DNA of 24,980 nt from a virus: positions 1 through 24,980 of the IMG/VR virus record IMGVR_UViG_3300015262_000034; one strand, written 5' to 3'. The position numbers were made by a program, and so were the translations under genes. Of the stretch, positions 15,560 through 22,704 are shown in pieces. The notes under the pieces are model-generated. The model saw nothing but the letters and a program-made list of their open reading frames with translations. It ran no database searches and was not told where the DNA came from. Each line of letters begins with the position of its first letter. Within the stretch, counting starts at the first letter, position 1.

Positions 15560-15979
15560 CTAGCGGTTGACGTAGAGCGGAGTGGAGAGCGTCACGGTGA
15601 AGCTGCCCGCCGTACTGGTGACAGTGCCGCCGAAGTCCACGAAGGTGACCAGTTCGTCAGTGGCAGCCGTGCCGACCGACTTGTAGATCCATGCGCCGAC
15701 TGCGCTGATGGTCGCGCCCGTCCAGGCTGCCGGGTTGCCGAAGGTCACTGCGACACGGTTGTTCGCCGTATCGACCGCGCCCACGCTGCAGGTGACCGTC
15801 GCGCCGCCAGTGGCATAGGTGCCAGAAGCAGCTACCTCAGTCACCACGTCGTTGCGGAAGTCGAAGGTGTCCAGCTCGGTCTCGGTCGGTACCGCCGAAA
15901 CCAGCAGCATCTTGAACGTGCCGGAGAAGTAGGCATCAGCCATACGCTTCGGCAGGAATAGCGAATTAGCTGATGCCAT
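15560..15979 (-). CDS. Probable virion protein downstream of the capsid gene
   Basis: The 139-residue product opens M-A-S-A-N-S-L-F-L-P-K-R-M-A-D-A-Y-F-S-G-T-F-K-type helix and strand, followed by a beta-rich body with many Thr, Val, Ala and Gly (F-G-N-P-A-A-W-T-G-A-T-I), and ends in strands T-V-T-L-S-T-P-L-Y-V. The all-beta character and position three bases after a small post-capsid gene suggest a head decoration or accessory virion protein. I recognise the general type from other Pseudomonas phages but no defined function. Confidence 0.7.
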   Translation of the reverse strand: MASANSLFLPKRMADAYFSGTFKMLLVSAVPTETELDTFDFRNDVVTEVAASGTYATGGATVTCSVGAVDTANNRVAVTFGNPAAWTGATISAVGAWIYKSVGTAATDELVTFVDFGGTVTSTAGSFTVTLSTPLYVNR

Positions 15980-15982
15980 GGG

Positions 15983-16141
15983 TTACTCCGGGGTTTTCAC
16001 GTCTTCTGGCTTGTTCTTTGGAGCTTTGGCCGGCTTCGATTCGCCGAGCAACTCATGAAATTTAGGGTCGAAATCTTCCTCGTTGATCTCAACGAAGTCG
16101 CCCTGGTCATCGCCCCACGGTTTCACTTGAATAACTGACAT
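15983..16141 (-). CDS. Small acidic/Lys-rich protein after the capsid gene
   Basis: This 52-residue ORF starts M-S-V-I-Q-V-K-P-W-G-D-D. Its first 33 residues are acidic, with a D-F-V-E-I-N-E-E-D-F-D stretch, and the rest is Lys/Pro-rich (S-K-P-A-K-A-P-K-N-K). It has a very good ribosome site (GGAG, 6 bases from the ATG, then a run of A) and its stop lies three bases before the next start, so it fits the operon exactly. Small charged proteins at this site occur in many head modules (compare lambda W or FI by position only). The function is unknown; the gene call itself is well supported by spacing and signals. Confidence 0.75.
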   Translation of the reverse strand: MSVIQVKPWGDDQGDFVEINEEDFDPKFHELLGESKPAKAPKNKPEDVKTPE

Positions 16142-16158
16142 TTTTTTCTCCACTGAAG

Positions 16159-16180
16159 GCCCGGAGCCGAAGCCCCGGGC
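16159..16180 (-). other. Strong hairpin with UUCG tetraloop after the capsid gene
   Basis: The minus strand GCCCGGGGC and GCTCCGGGC arms pair over nine base pairs (one G-T) closed by a C(TTCG)G loop, a very stable tetraloop. There is no T-tract after it, so it is not a standard terminator. It starts 7 bases after the capsid stop codon and may protect or limit the capsid mRNA. Confidence 0.75.
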
Positions 16181-16187
16181 GTTCCGA

Positions 16188-17360
16188 TTAGCCCAGCAGG
16201 ATGCCCGAGTGGCGAGGAGCGATCATTTTCACGCCCCATGCCAGGTTGATCTCATACCGCACTTGGCGCTTCTGCTTGTAGATGGCGAACTCGTAAGTCA
16301 GCCCCGACACAGGGTCGGTCACCAGCATTACGTCGTCAGCCGCATCGCCGCCGTCTGGCATCGCAGGTGCGCGAGTAGCCAGCTGGATAGCCGAACGGTG
16401 GAAGAACATGTTGCGGGTAGCGGCAGCCACAACGGTGATCGCCTTGGCGGCCGCGCTCATTGCAACGCGCAGGCCAGGCTCGGCGATGGTGATCGAACCA
16501 CCGTTGGAGGTGTCGGCATCACCCGAGACAACAACATACTTGTTGGTGTCGCCGGCGAAGGTGACGATGTCGCCTGCGAGGATGGTGCCAGTACCAGCAG
16601 AAGCCAGCGTGATGACGGTCGCGCCAACAGCGTAACCGGCAGCGTTGGTGGTGGCAGCAGCGCCAGTACCCACAACAACGCCTTCACGCACCTGCGCCGA
16701 GTTGTGCAGCAGCATGCCTTGGTATTCACCCAGCGCGCCTTGACGCAACAGGGCTTCGGACTGAGCGCCGCCAGTGTTGGTCTGGAACAGGGTCGACATC
16801 TTGCCGCGGATGTTCGCAACAGCCGCGCCACCGAGGACCATGTGCATGTCGCTTTGTGGCGCGCCGTTGTCGTCCAGGATCTTGCGGGCCTGGGCGAAGT
16901 CGCTCAGGTCGCCAGCAGTGCCGAACGGCGTGGTGCCGGGGGTGCCGTAGGCGCGCGAGGTATTGATGTGCAGAGCAGCGAGATCGGATTCGACTTCGTT
17001 GGTCAGGGTGCGGATGGCTTGGGCGATACGCTGGGCGTTGATGTCGCCCAGGGTGCCGGCGTTACGCAGGCCCAGAGTTTCCTCACCAGTGATGCCGAAC
17101 GGCACCGAACGCGCCTTGCTGATGGTCATCTGCACGTTGCCGATGGTCTGGTTCGGGGTGTCAGCAGCATAAGCCGCAGGAACCAGATCTTCAGCAGCCA
17201 TTGCGCCAACAACTGGCGAAACAACGGCTTGGCCGACAGCTGCACGCTCTGCAGTGGAGTCGCGGGATACGGCCGGGATGAAACCGACCAGCTCGCGGGA
17301 TACAACGTCCATCGCTTCCTGAATGGAAGGGATCAGACTGGTGAGGGTCAAAGTGCCCAT
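16188..17360 (-). CDS. Major capsid protein, P22 coat-like
   Basis: The 390-residue product follows the scaffold gene and has features of the P22 coat protein group within the HK97 fold: an N-terminal helix (L-I-P-S-I-Q-E-A-M-D-V-V-S-R-E), the E-loop-like region (Q-T-I-G-N-V-Q-M-T-I-S-K), then G-I-T-G-E-E-T near residue 90, a helix with Q-R-I-A-Q-A-I-R-T-L-T-N-E-V-E, an inserted beta-rich domain at about residues 225-300, and the C-terminal R-Y-E-I-N-L-A-W-G-V-K. The insertion domain is the part that sets P22-type coats apart. No cleavage site or protease gene is evident, in line with P22-type maturation. The start has GAGGT about 9 bases upstream. The length is slightly under P22 coat (430). 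Confidence 0.9.
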   Translation of the reverse strand: MGTLTLTSLIPSIQEAMDVVSRELVGFIPAVSRDSTAERAAVGQAVVSPVVGAMAAEDLVPAAYAADTPNQTIGNVQMTISKARSVPFGITGEETLGLRNAGTLGDINAQRIAQAIRTLTNEVESDLAALHINTSRAYGTPGTTPFGTAGDLSDFAQARKILDDNGAPQSDMHMVLGGAAVANIRGKMSTLFQTNTGGAQSEALLRQGALGEYQGMLLHNSAQVREGVVVGTGAAATTNAAGYAVGATVITLASAGTGTILAGDIVTFAGDTNKYVVVSGDADTSNGGSITIAEPGLRVAMSAAAKAITVVAAATRNMFFHRSAIQLATRAPAMPDGGDAADDVMLVTDPVSGLTYEFAIYKQKRQVRYEINLAWGVKMIAPRHSGILLG

Positions 17361-17373
17361 GCGGTGTTACCTC

Positions 17374-18129
17374 TTAATCGACAATCTTGATTTGCGCCTT
17401 GATCGCCGCTCGTTGATCGAGGGGGCTCATGGCTTCGTATTGGGTTCGTTTCATGGTCTTGGCCCCCATCTGCACGTTGCTCTGTTGCGAGCCACCGCCA
17501 TTGGCGTTGGCTGGGAACCAGTGCGGAGCCTTTTCTTTCATGTCGCTGAACCACTCCTTGAGCGTCAGCGGCTTGCCGTCCTTGCCGAATGCGTCTTTCA
17601 CGGCGACAGGGTTGCCCTCGTCGTCGAGCTTGAAGGTCGCACTGGCACGGAGCAGCGCGTCATCGATTGCGTACTGGTGGAGGCCAGCAGCGGTGGCTTC
17701 TGCGCGGATGCCGTTTTCAAGGACTCGGCGACTGAACTTGTCAGCCCGGGTCTCGGCAGCTTCGCGTGCGGTACGTTCTTTGGCGGTTTCCTGTTCGAAG
17801 CCGGCTTTCATGCGCGTGGTGCGCTTGTCGAGCACTTCGTCGATCTTGCCGGCAGCAATCAGGCCGGCTTCTTCGTCGTTGGCGAACTTCGAGAGGATGT
17901 TCCGAACCGCATCAGGGTCGATGCCTTCGAAACGAGCAGCGTCTTGTTTTGCCGCCTTGAGCGACCCCAGCAATTCACTGTTCTTGGTCTTGAGGCCAGT
18001 CACAGCCGCTTCAACAGCTGCTGCTACCTTGGCGTCGAAGTCCTGGGTGTCGTTGCCGCCACCGTTGTTATTGACGTCGCCACCAGTCTCTTCCGCCATC
18101 AGCGGATACCACTTGCCGAAAATAAACAT
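17374..18129 (-). CDS. Capsid scaffolding protein
   Basis: The 251-residue product is highly charged and helical, lies directly upstream of the capsid gene and has the typical scaffold layout. Residues 12-30 are disordered and Gly/Asn-rich, residues about 30-150 form long coiled-coil-like helix (A-K-V-A-A-A-V-E-A-A-V through T-A-R-E-A-A-E-T-R-A-D-K), a central part reads H-Q-Y-A-I-D-D-A-L-L-R-A and the C-terminus is basic, ending A-I-K-A-Q-I-K-I-V-D, which suits coat binding. It would fill the prohead and leave before packaging. The start at 18129 has AAGGGG 8 bases upstream; an ATG ten codons later lacks a site. Two terminators precede it. Confidence 0.85.
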   Translation of the reverse strand: MFIFGKWYPLMAEETGGDVNNNGGGNDTQDFDAKVAAAVEAAVTGLKTKNSELLGSLKAAKQDAARFEGIDPDAVRNILSKFANDEEAGLIAAGKIDEVLDKRTTRMKAGFEQETAKERTAREAAETRADKFSRRVLENGIRAEATAAGLHQYAIDDALLRASATFKLDDEGNPVAVKDAFGKDGKPLTLKEWFSDMKEKAPHWFPANANGGGSQQSNVQMGAKTMKRTQYEAMSPLDQRAAIKAQIKIVD

Positions 18130-18167
18130 CTGCTAACCCCTTGGGTCTGTTGGCCGCCTGGCGGCAA

Positions 18168-18193
18168 TAAAAAGCCCCGTCATGGACGAGGCT
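18168..18193 (-). terminator. Rho-independent terminator 2 before the scaffold gene
   Basis: On the minus strand AGCCTCGT and ACGGGGCT form an 8-bp stem (one T-G pair) with a CCATG loop, and the right arm leads into a run of five T. It is the second of two tandem terminators and lies about 40 bases before the scaffold start. Confidence 0.82.
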
Positions 18194-18211
18194 TGTGTGA
18201 ATCGCGTGCAT

Positions 18212-18238
18212 AAAAAAGCCCCGGCGGATGCCAGGGCT
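18212..18238 (-). terminator. Rho-independent terminator 1 before the scaffold gene
   Basis: On the minus strand AGCCCTGG and CCGGGGCT form an 8-bp stem (one T-G pair) with a CATCCG loop, followed by a run of six T. It is reached first by transcription from the packaging genes, and the second terminator follows 19 bases on. Confidence 0.86.
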
Positions 18239-18296
18239 GTTTGAATAGGTGGGGTGTCCGGTGCTGATCTCCGGCTAGAGCTATATCGTGGTCTTC

Positions 18297-18380
18297 TTAT
18301 GGCGGTTCGATCAGGTAGGCCTCTCGGCCCTTGCTCATCCGTCGCGCACCCTTCCCACAACACCGATTCAGCAGTCGCAT
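18297..18380 (-). CDS. Possible 27-residue leader-like ORF
   Basis: An ATG at 18380 opens a 27-codon frame (M-R-L-L-N-R-C-C-G-K-G to L-I-E-P-P) ending in TAA at 18297; a second in-frame ATG at codon 15 would give 13 residues. It starts 12 bases after the stop of the zinc-ribbon gene and ends about 60 bases before tandem terminators. There is no strong ribosome site. It may be a chance ORF; a leader peptide role is only a thought from its position. Confidence 0.2.
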   Translation of the reverse strand: MRLLNRCCGKGARRMSKGREAYLIEPP

Positions 18381-18392
18381 TCACCCCATAAA

Positions 18393-18644
18393 TTACGTGA
18401 CAACAACGCGCTCCCCATTCAGCAGGCACACGACGCAAAGCAGCGCCTTCGTCCCGCCAGTTGGCTTGCCGTTCTTCATCATGACGCCGATCTTGGACTC
18501 GATCACTTCCCTGCCGCCACATCGATGGCACTGAACCATCGTCGCAGGCTTCGGCATCGCACGCACACGACGACGCACCTGCTCGGCCGTGGTATCCGGT
18601 GGAGCGGTGCCGTCGATTACGTGGAAGCGGTTTTTTTCGGTCAT
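18393..18644 (-). CDS. Small zinc-ribbon-like protein
   Basis: The ATG at 18644 overlaps the previous stop (ATGA) and gives 83 residues. The N-terminal third is Arg-rich (E-Q-V-R-R-R-V-R-A-M), followed by C39-H-R-C42 and C70-V-V-C73, two CxxC knuckles 27 residues apart, which should bind one zinc ion. Between them lies K-N-G-K-P-T-G-G-T-K. Proteins like this occur beside packaging genes in Pseudomonas phages, with no proven job that I know of. Nucleic acid binding is a fair guess from the zinc knuckles and basic charge. A longer frame starting upstream inside the preceding gene is rejected because the coupled start fits better. Confidence 0.75.
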   Translation of the reverse strand: MTEKNRFHVIDGTAPPDTTAEQVRRRVRAMPKPATMVQCHRCGGREVIESKIGVMMKNGKPTGGTKALLCVVCLLNGERVVVT

Positions 18645-18883
18645 GCCTTTGGCTTGAGATCGTCTTCGATTGCTGCGCGAGGGAATCCGCCAAATGGCAG
18701 CGTATCGCTGTCGGCGAAGCGCAGCTTGCAATCGGCCAATGTATTGTCGCACCGGTCTTTATCGCATGGGTTGCCTTGTGTGTCCGTGGACAGTGGCGGT
18801 CCTGAATACCCACATTCTGCTGACCGATAGGCCCAGTCGCAAGGCCACTCCTCCAGAACCTTCACCCCAGCTATTTCAGTCAT
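18641..18883 (-). CDS. Stand-alone copy of tail protein L Cys-rich C-terminal domain
   Basis: This 80-residue protein has C15-D-W-A-Y-R-S-A-E-C24-G-Y, C45, C52 and L-P-F-G-G-F-P. The spacings C-x8-C and C-x6-C and the final motif equal those at residues 167-222 of the L-like tail protein encoded at 6540-7232 (C-L-W-A-Y-R-S-G-E-C-G-Y and L-P-F-G-G-F-P). It lacks the rest of L. It has one extra Cys (C40). The L domain in lambda is reported to bind an iron-sulfur cluster, so metal binding is likely here. It lies between the MuF and zinc-ribbon genes in the head region, not with the tail genes. The ATG at 18883 follows AGAGG; the stop overlaps the next start. Confidence 0.82.
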   Translation of the reverse strand: MTEIAGVKVLEEWPCDWAYRSAECGYSGPPLSTDTQGNPCDKDRCDNTLADCKLRFADSDTLPFGGFPRAAIEDDLKPKA

Positions 18884-18895
18884 GCCGATGACCTC

Positions 18896-18916
18896 TGACC
18901 TTTGCGTGAAAGGTCA
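18896..18916 (-). other. Perfect hairpin after the MuF gene stop
   Basis: TGACCTTT and AAAGGTCA form a perfect 8-bp stem with a CACGC loop, two bases after the MuF stop codon and about 12 bases before the next start. The right arm lies next to the GAGG ribosome site of the small Cys-rich gene, so it may tune that gene's translation. There is no T-tract. Confidence 0.6.
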
Positions 18917-18918
18917 TT

Positions 18919-20034
18919 CTACGCTGCAATGCGTGCGAATGCTGCGGCATCACGCTGCCTCATAGCGTCGAGAGTCAACCATTCCCCTGTCGGCGAATAG
19001 AAGTCCTCCAGATCCAGCCTGCCATCCTTCAGCAACTGAGCGCGCACCGGGCCGAGCACCTCGATCTTGCGGGCGTCCGACTGGCGGTTGAGCCATTCGC
19101 TGTAGGTGGTGCCGCCGGGGACTTGGCCATCCATTGAGGCGCGCTGGGCCGGGGTCATCTCATCGAGAGGAATCCCCAACTCTTTCCAGCTCTTCGTCAC
19201 GGGAGCCGACGTCGAGCGGCAGCACCAGTGAATCTTGCCCGGGCCTTGTAGCCAAGGCACCTTGTGGCCGATGGGCTTGTGCGTGACAGCGGTGTACTGG
19301 AGCTGATCGCGAATGCGGCACATCGGCGATGTCTTGTTGTCGAGGGTCGAAACCCAACGATCAGCCTTGATGATCTCTTCGTTGGCCTTGACGAACTCAT
19401 CCCGCGCAGTCGCTGCGGTATGGCTCACAGCCGTCCTGACGACCGCTGCAAGGTCTTTGCGGGGCCGCTCAAGGAACCCATCAGCGTATCCGGTAGCCCG
19501 AGAGCCACGAATGCCGCGGATGATCTGGTCAGTCGTCTTGCCTTCGAGGTAACCGGTGCGGATGGCGTTGCGGACTTTGACCATGCGGTCGGACGCGATC
19601 TCCGTACCCCAGTCCTTGAGCAATCTGCCCTGGAACGGTCGAGACATCGCAGCCGCGTAAGCCTGCTCGGCGCTGACACTGGCAATCGGGAAGCGAACCT
19701 GCACCGGATTAGGGATGGCTGACTCGAACAATGCTCGCTGCCAACTCACCTCGTAGCCTGCCAACTCCTTAAGGTCGTTCTGTAGCTCTTGGGCGACTGA
19801 TGCATAGGCCTGACTGTTGATCAGTCTCACCTGATCCAGCAGCAGTTCCAGGCGCTCAACCGTGAAGGATTCGGCCGGTAGACGCTCCAATGCAGCAGAC
19901 AAGGCCGCCGAAAGGTCAGCATCCGACCTGTTCAGCAGCGCAATGATCCGCCGGACCACGCCAACCTTATATTTCTCGAGCGAGACAGCGTGATGGATCT
20001 GTTCGTCCTCGATCACAAGATTGACGCTGGGCAT
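18919..20034 (-). CDS. Minor head protein, MuF / SPP1 gp7-like
   Basis: The 371-residue product begins one base after the portal stop (TAA then ATG). Its N-terminal 130 residues are helical and likely hold the portal. Residues about 140-300 form the MuF/SPP1 gp7 domain: G-R-L-L-K-D-W, then Y-L-E-G-K-T-T-D-Q-I-I-R-G-I-R-G, A-V-V-R-T-A-V-S-H-T-A, then W-V-S-T-L-D-N-K-T-S-P-M-C and H-W-C-C-R-S-T. Gene order portal-MuF is standard. In SPP1, gp7 binds the portal and is needed for correct DNA exit. The last 70 residues add E-W-L-N-R-Q-S-D and G-E-W-L-T-L-D-A. I see no separate toxin domain of the kind fused to some MuF proteins. Confidence 0.9.
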   Translation of the reverse strand: MPSVNLVIEDEQIHHAVSLEKYKVGVVRRIIALLNRSDADLSAALSAALERLPAESFTVERLELLLDQVRLINSQAYASVAQELQNDLKELAGYEVSWQRALFESAIPNPVQVRFPIASVSAEQAYAAAMSRPFQGRLLKDWGTEIASDRMVKVRNAIRTGYLEGKTTDQIIRGIRGSRATGYADGFLERPRKDLAAVVRTAVSHTAATARDEFVKANEEIIKADRWVSTLDNKTSPMCRIRDQLQYTAVTHKPIGHKVPWLQGPGKIHWCCRSTSAPVTKSWKELGIPLDEMTPAQRASMDGQVPGGTTYSEWLNRQSDARKIEVLGPVRAQLLKDGRLDLEDFYSPTGEWLTLDAMRQRDAAAFARIAA

Positions 20035-21426
20035 TTAGAGCGCTCCTAGGCCTGGGCCTTGCAATTGGATTTTGGCCTGCTCCTCCTCCCACTTGATGTC
20101 GCTCGACACCACGTTGCGGCGCTGCATCTCCGAGAACAGCGTCTCGTCGGACAGGCGGCCTTGCGATGCCATGTTGAGCAACAGTGGGAGGGTCGTCTCG
20201 AGGGCAAAGTCCACGTCGAAGTTGCCCTGCACCTGCACATGACCACCCTCAGGCAGCCCGCTCAACTCAGCGAAGTGCTGAAGGATCTGGTCTAGCGCGT
20301 CCTCCAGCCCGCTTGCCATGGTCTGAAGCGGGCTCAGCTCCTGAGCCGCCTCTTCCTCGGCTTGCGTGGCAGTCTTAACGGCTTGCTTGTCCTTCTGGAG
20401 CAGCTTGGCCCCAGCGACTCGCATCTGGTCTTCAAGGTCAGCCAGCGACGTGCGGCCAGCCTCGATCGAGGCGCCAGTGTGTTCGACCCACTCCATCTTG
20501 CCGTTGGTTGGCAGCTTGGTAGCGGACGCAGTGCCGACCTTCAGCTCCCAGGTATCGTCGTCGATGCCCGAGATGGCCAGCATCGGCACCCGGGCAACGT
20601 GCAGGATGTTGTCCTGATCGCTCTGGGACTGCCAGTGCTTGGCGTTGAGGTAGGCCAGCTCAAGCAGTGGCGGCTTGGCTGTCATGAAGCCTGTGCGGTC
20701 GGTATAGAGAGTCGTCAAGGGGATGTGATCGAGAGAGGTTGCACCCTCGTCAACCAGCACCCATGCCTTCTTCCCTTCAACTTCCTGCTCGCGGTAGACC
20801 ATCCATGCGCCGGGGATCAGTACGCGGATCTGCTCGATGCACTTGATGCCGAACAGGCCATCTTCTTCCTCAACCGATTCCTTGTAGCGGAACTGGGTCA
20901 GGACGTGCTCGCCGCCGCTGTTGCTGGTACGCCAGCCGATCACCTGCTGAGGGCGGATCATGATGGCGTAGGGGCGGGCCTTGACGGCTTGAGCGTCAGC
21001 CAGGGTGACCAGCTGCTCAGTGTCGCCGCTCGGCGTGATGTTCGGGTATTCGGCTAATGCGTGGCACAGGCCGTGTGACAGCGCCTGGGTGAAGAATGAC
21101 TTCGCCCAGACCTGCAGGTTGTTGCCTTGGCGATCGAAATCCTGAGTCAGGTCGTCAATCGCAGGCGGAACGTCATCACCCAGCACGATCGGCTCAGCGA
21201 ATACGCGCCCGGTGTTGTTCTTGACCGTCTCGCGGTAAGCAGGGAACAGGGTAGAGAGGCTGAGCCGCTTGCGGTAGTCCTCGCCCTCTTCCTTCGGCCA
21301 CTTCGGCAGCAGCGCTTCACCAGCCTCGCGCATCGCCCGGGTGCCGCCCATCAAAGGATCGACGATGGCCCAGTCTTCGCGCATGGCGTCTACTGCCGGT
21401 AGCGTTTTACTAGGATCATCGGACAT
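20035..21426 (-). CDS. Portal protein, DUF4055 family
   Basis: The 463-residue product lies between the large terminase and MuF genes and fits phage proteins of family DUF4055, which act as portals. Recognisable parts are L-M-G-G-T-R-A-M-R-E-A-G-E near residue 25, Y-R-K-R-L-S-L-S-T-L-F-P near 51, N-N-T-G-R-V-F near 69, a central W-Q-S-Q-S-D-Q near 260, and a long acidic helical segment with E-E-E-A-A-Q-E-L-S-P-L-Q near 355. As a dodecamer it would form the packaging channel and DNA exit. The start comes three bases after the terminase stop, with only a weak TTGAG site, so translational coupling is likely. Confidence 0.9.
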   Translation of the reverse strand: MSDDPSKTLPAVDAMREDWAIVDPLMGGTRAMREAGEALLPKWPKEEGEDYRKRLSLSTLFPAYRETVKNNTGRVFAEPIVLGDDVPPAIDDLTQDFDRQGNNLQVWAKSFFTQALSHGLCHALAEYPNITPSGDTEQLVTLADAQAVKARPYAIMIRPQQVIGWRTSNSGGEHVLTQFRYKESVEEEDGLFGIKCIEQIRVLIPGAWMVYREQEVEGKKAWVLVDEGATSLDHIPLTTLYTDRTGFMTAKPPLLELAYLNAKHWQSQSDQDNILHVARVPMLAISGIDDDTWELKVGTASATKLPTNGKMEWVEHTGASIEAGRTSLADLEDQMRVAGAKLLQKDKQAVKTATQAEEEAAQELSPLQTMASGLEDALDQILQHFAELSGLPEGGHVQVQGNFDVDFALETTLPLLLNMASQGRLSDETLFSEMQRRNVVSSDIKWEEEQAKIQLQGPGLGAL

Positions 21427-21429
21427 GGT

Positions 21430-22704
21430 TTAGATTCTCAAAGGTGCGGTAGAGGCGGTGCGCTTGACGATCGGGAACAGGTGAGCCAGCGGGTAACCGC
21501 CAGCGTCGAGGACGTGATCGATTCCGCTGGACTTGTCGGGCATGCCATTCTTGTCGTAGGCCTGTTGTTCCAGGCCGTCAGTCAGATGCGGGCAGCGATG
21601 CGTGTTGACCTTGAAGCGCCGCTCGCCCTGTCCGTTGAGGATCAGTGCGTTGACGGCGTTCACGCGGTCGGCAATGGCAGGGTTCGTCGAGTTGACCCGA
21701 ACAGAAAGCCCTGCCTGCTTGATGATGCTAAGGTCCGACTCGCTGGCGTTCTTGCTGCTGGAGTTCTGCCCGGACGCATCAGGAAACACCTGAACTGCGT
21801 GACCATTGAGCTTGTATCGCTCATTGAACAGTGCGGCCATCTGCGGCGTATCGCGCCCATCGACGATCTCGTCAACTGCAATAGGCCAGCCATCACGCAA
21901 CACATAGACCACCGCGCTCATCTTCAGCCGGTTGAAGTCCATGCCGATCAGGACTGGCTCCCCCTCTTGCAGTGTCGCGTCAGAGTGGTTCAGCACCCTA
22001 TCGAAATCCGGGTACACACTGCCAGATGTCAGGTTGGTGAACTTGCCTTCAAGGTAGGCCGAGATCAGCGCCGGCGGGTAACTCTCGCGCAGGCTCTGCT
22101 CGTAGTCCTCAGGCAGGAACGGGTTGGAACTGGTCGCCGCCTGGATCATCACGTAGCCAGGCTTTGGATTGCGGCCCCAGGTGTCGTAGACGAACTGGTA
22201 GCCTTCAGGTGTCGTGTAGGCCGAGACCCGGTTGAATGGTTGCTCAAGGCCAGAAGGACGCTGCCTGTTCCGCGCAATGATCTTGCGCCAGGCCATCTGC
22301 GCCTGAACCTTCTTCAGCGTGTCGATCTCGTCGACGTGCGCCCGGTATGACTCGTAACCGATGATGCGGGCCGGATTCTCCAGCGTCCGCAGCACGAAGT
22401 CGCCGCAGTTGGGCGAACTCGTGTAGATGATGTTCTCTTGCTTGTTGTACTTGTAACGGATACCCATGTCCGAAAGCTTCTCTTCCATGCGCGGAGCAAG
22501 GATGAGGCGCACAAGGTCATAGGTCGGCTCGTACAGTGCGATCAAGGCGCTGGACGATGCCAGGGCGTCTCTCAGCGCGCAGTTGGCAAGAGTTTCAGTC
22601 TTGCCCGTACCGAATCCGCCGACAAACGCCGGATACTTATCGGTCAGTTGATAGAAGTCAGCCTGAGGCTGCGTCATCTGCAACCGCAGCGTCCTTCCTT
22701 CCAC
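21430..22704 (-). CDS. terL: Terminase large subunit
   Basis: The 424-residue protein has the complete packaging motor plus nuclease layout. Walker A is G-G-F-G-T-G-K-T at residues 29-36, Walker B with catalytic Glu is A-H-V-D125-E126, and the coupling motif is T-S-S-N near 191-194. The RNase H-like nuclease domain has Asp256 in G-M-D-F-N, a second Asp in F-P-D-A-S near 314, and Asp396/Asp400 in G-I-D-H-V-L-D. It cuts concatemers and drives DNA into the prohead. The GTG at 22704, with GAGGTGG upstream and a 47-base overlap with the small subunit gene, is the likely start; an ATG nine codons on is the alternative. The strategy (cos or headful) cannot be told from this sequence. Confidence 0.95.
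   Translation of the reverse strand: MEGRTLRLQMTQPQADFYQLTDKYPAFVGGFGTGKTETLANCALRDALASSSALIALYEPTYDLVRLILAPRMEEKLSDMGIRYKYNKQENIIYTSSPNCGDFVLRTLENPARIIGYESYRAHVDEIDTLKKVQAQMAWRKIIARNRQRPSGLEQPFNRVSAYTTPEGYQFVYDTWGRNPKPGYVMIQAATSSNPFLPEDYEQSLRESYPPALISAYLEGKFTNLTSGSVYPDFDRVLNHSDATLQEGEPVLIGMDFNRLKMSAVVYVLRDGWPIAVDEIVDGRDTPQMAALFNERYKLNGHAVQVFPDASGQNSSSKNASESDLSIIKQAGLSVRVNSTNPAIADRVNAVNALILNGQGERRFKVNTHRCPHLTDGLEQQAYDKNGMPDKSSGIDHVLDAGGYPLAHLFPIVKRTASTAPLRI

Larger units (their letters stand above)
18130..18392 (-). other. 263-bp structured gap between head genes
   Basis: No standard gene lies here. On the minus strand the gap holds, in order, a possible 27-codon ORF, a short GGCC-GAGA-GGCC hairpin with a GNRA loop (about 18323-18334), further CCGG inverted pairs, two tandem Rho-independent terminators and a CCGC/GCGG hairpin just before the scaffold ribosome site. 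I see no convincing -35/-10 promoter. It is the longest gap without a recognised gene in the late block. Confidence 0.7.

Noticed and set aside
16209-17390. 393-codon plus-strand ORF opposite the capsid gene
   Set aside because: It is antisense to a clearly identified capsid gene; long mirror frames are common in GC-rich DNA, and it has no ribosome site, partner or recognisable domain.
18130-18170. Promoter for the scaffold gene after the terminators
   Set aside because: I looked for -35 and -10 boxes with 16-19 base spacing and found none I could defend; a phage-specific late promoter is not excluded.
18240-18340. tRNA-like pieces (GGTTCGATC on plus, TAGCTC on minus)
   Set aside because: No acceptor stem or anticodon arm can be formed around either piece.
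18133-18813. 226-codon minus-strand ORF across the small Cys genes and terminators
   Set aside because: It would run through two terminators and is out of frame with three coupled small genes that have clear motifs.
21481-22350. 289-codon plus-strand ORF opposite terL
   Set aside because: The minus strand holds intact terminase motifs over the same bases; the plus frame shows none.
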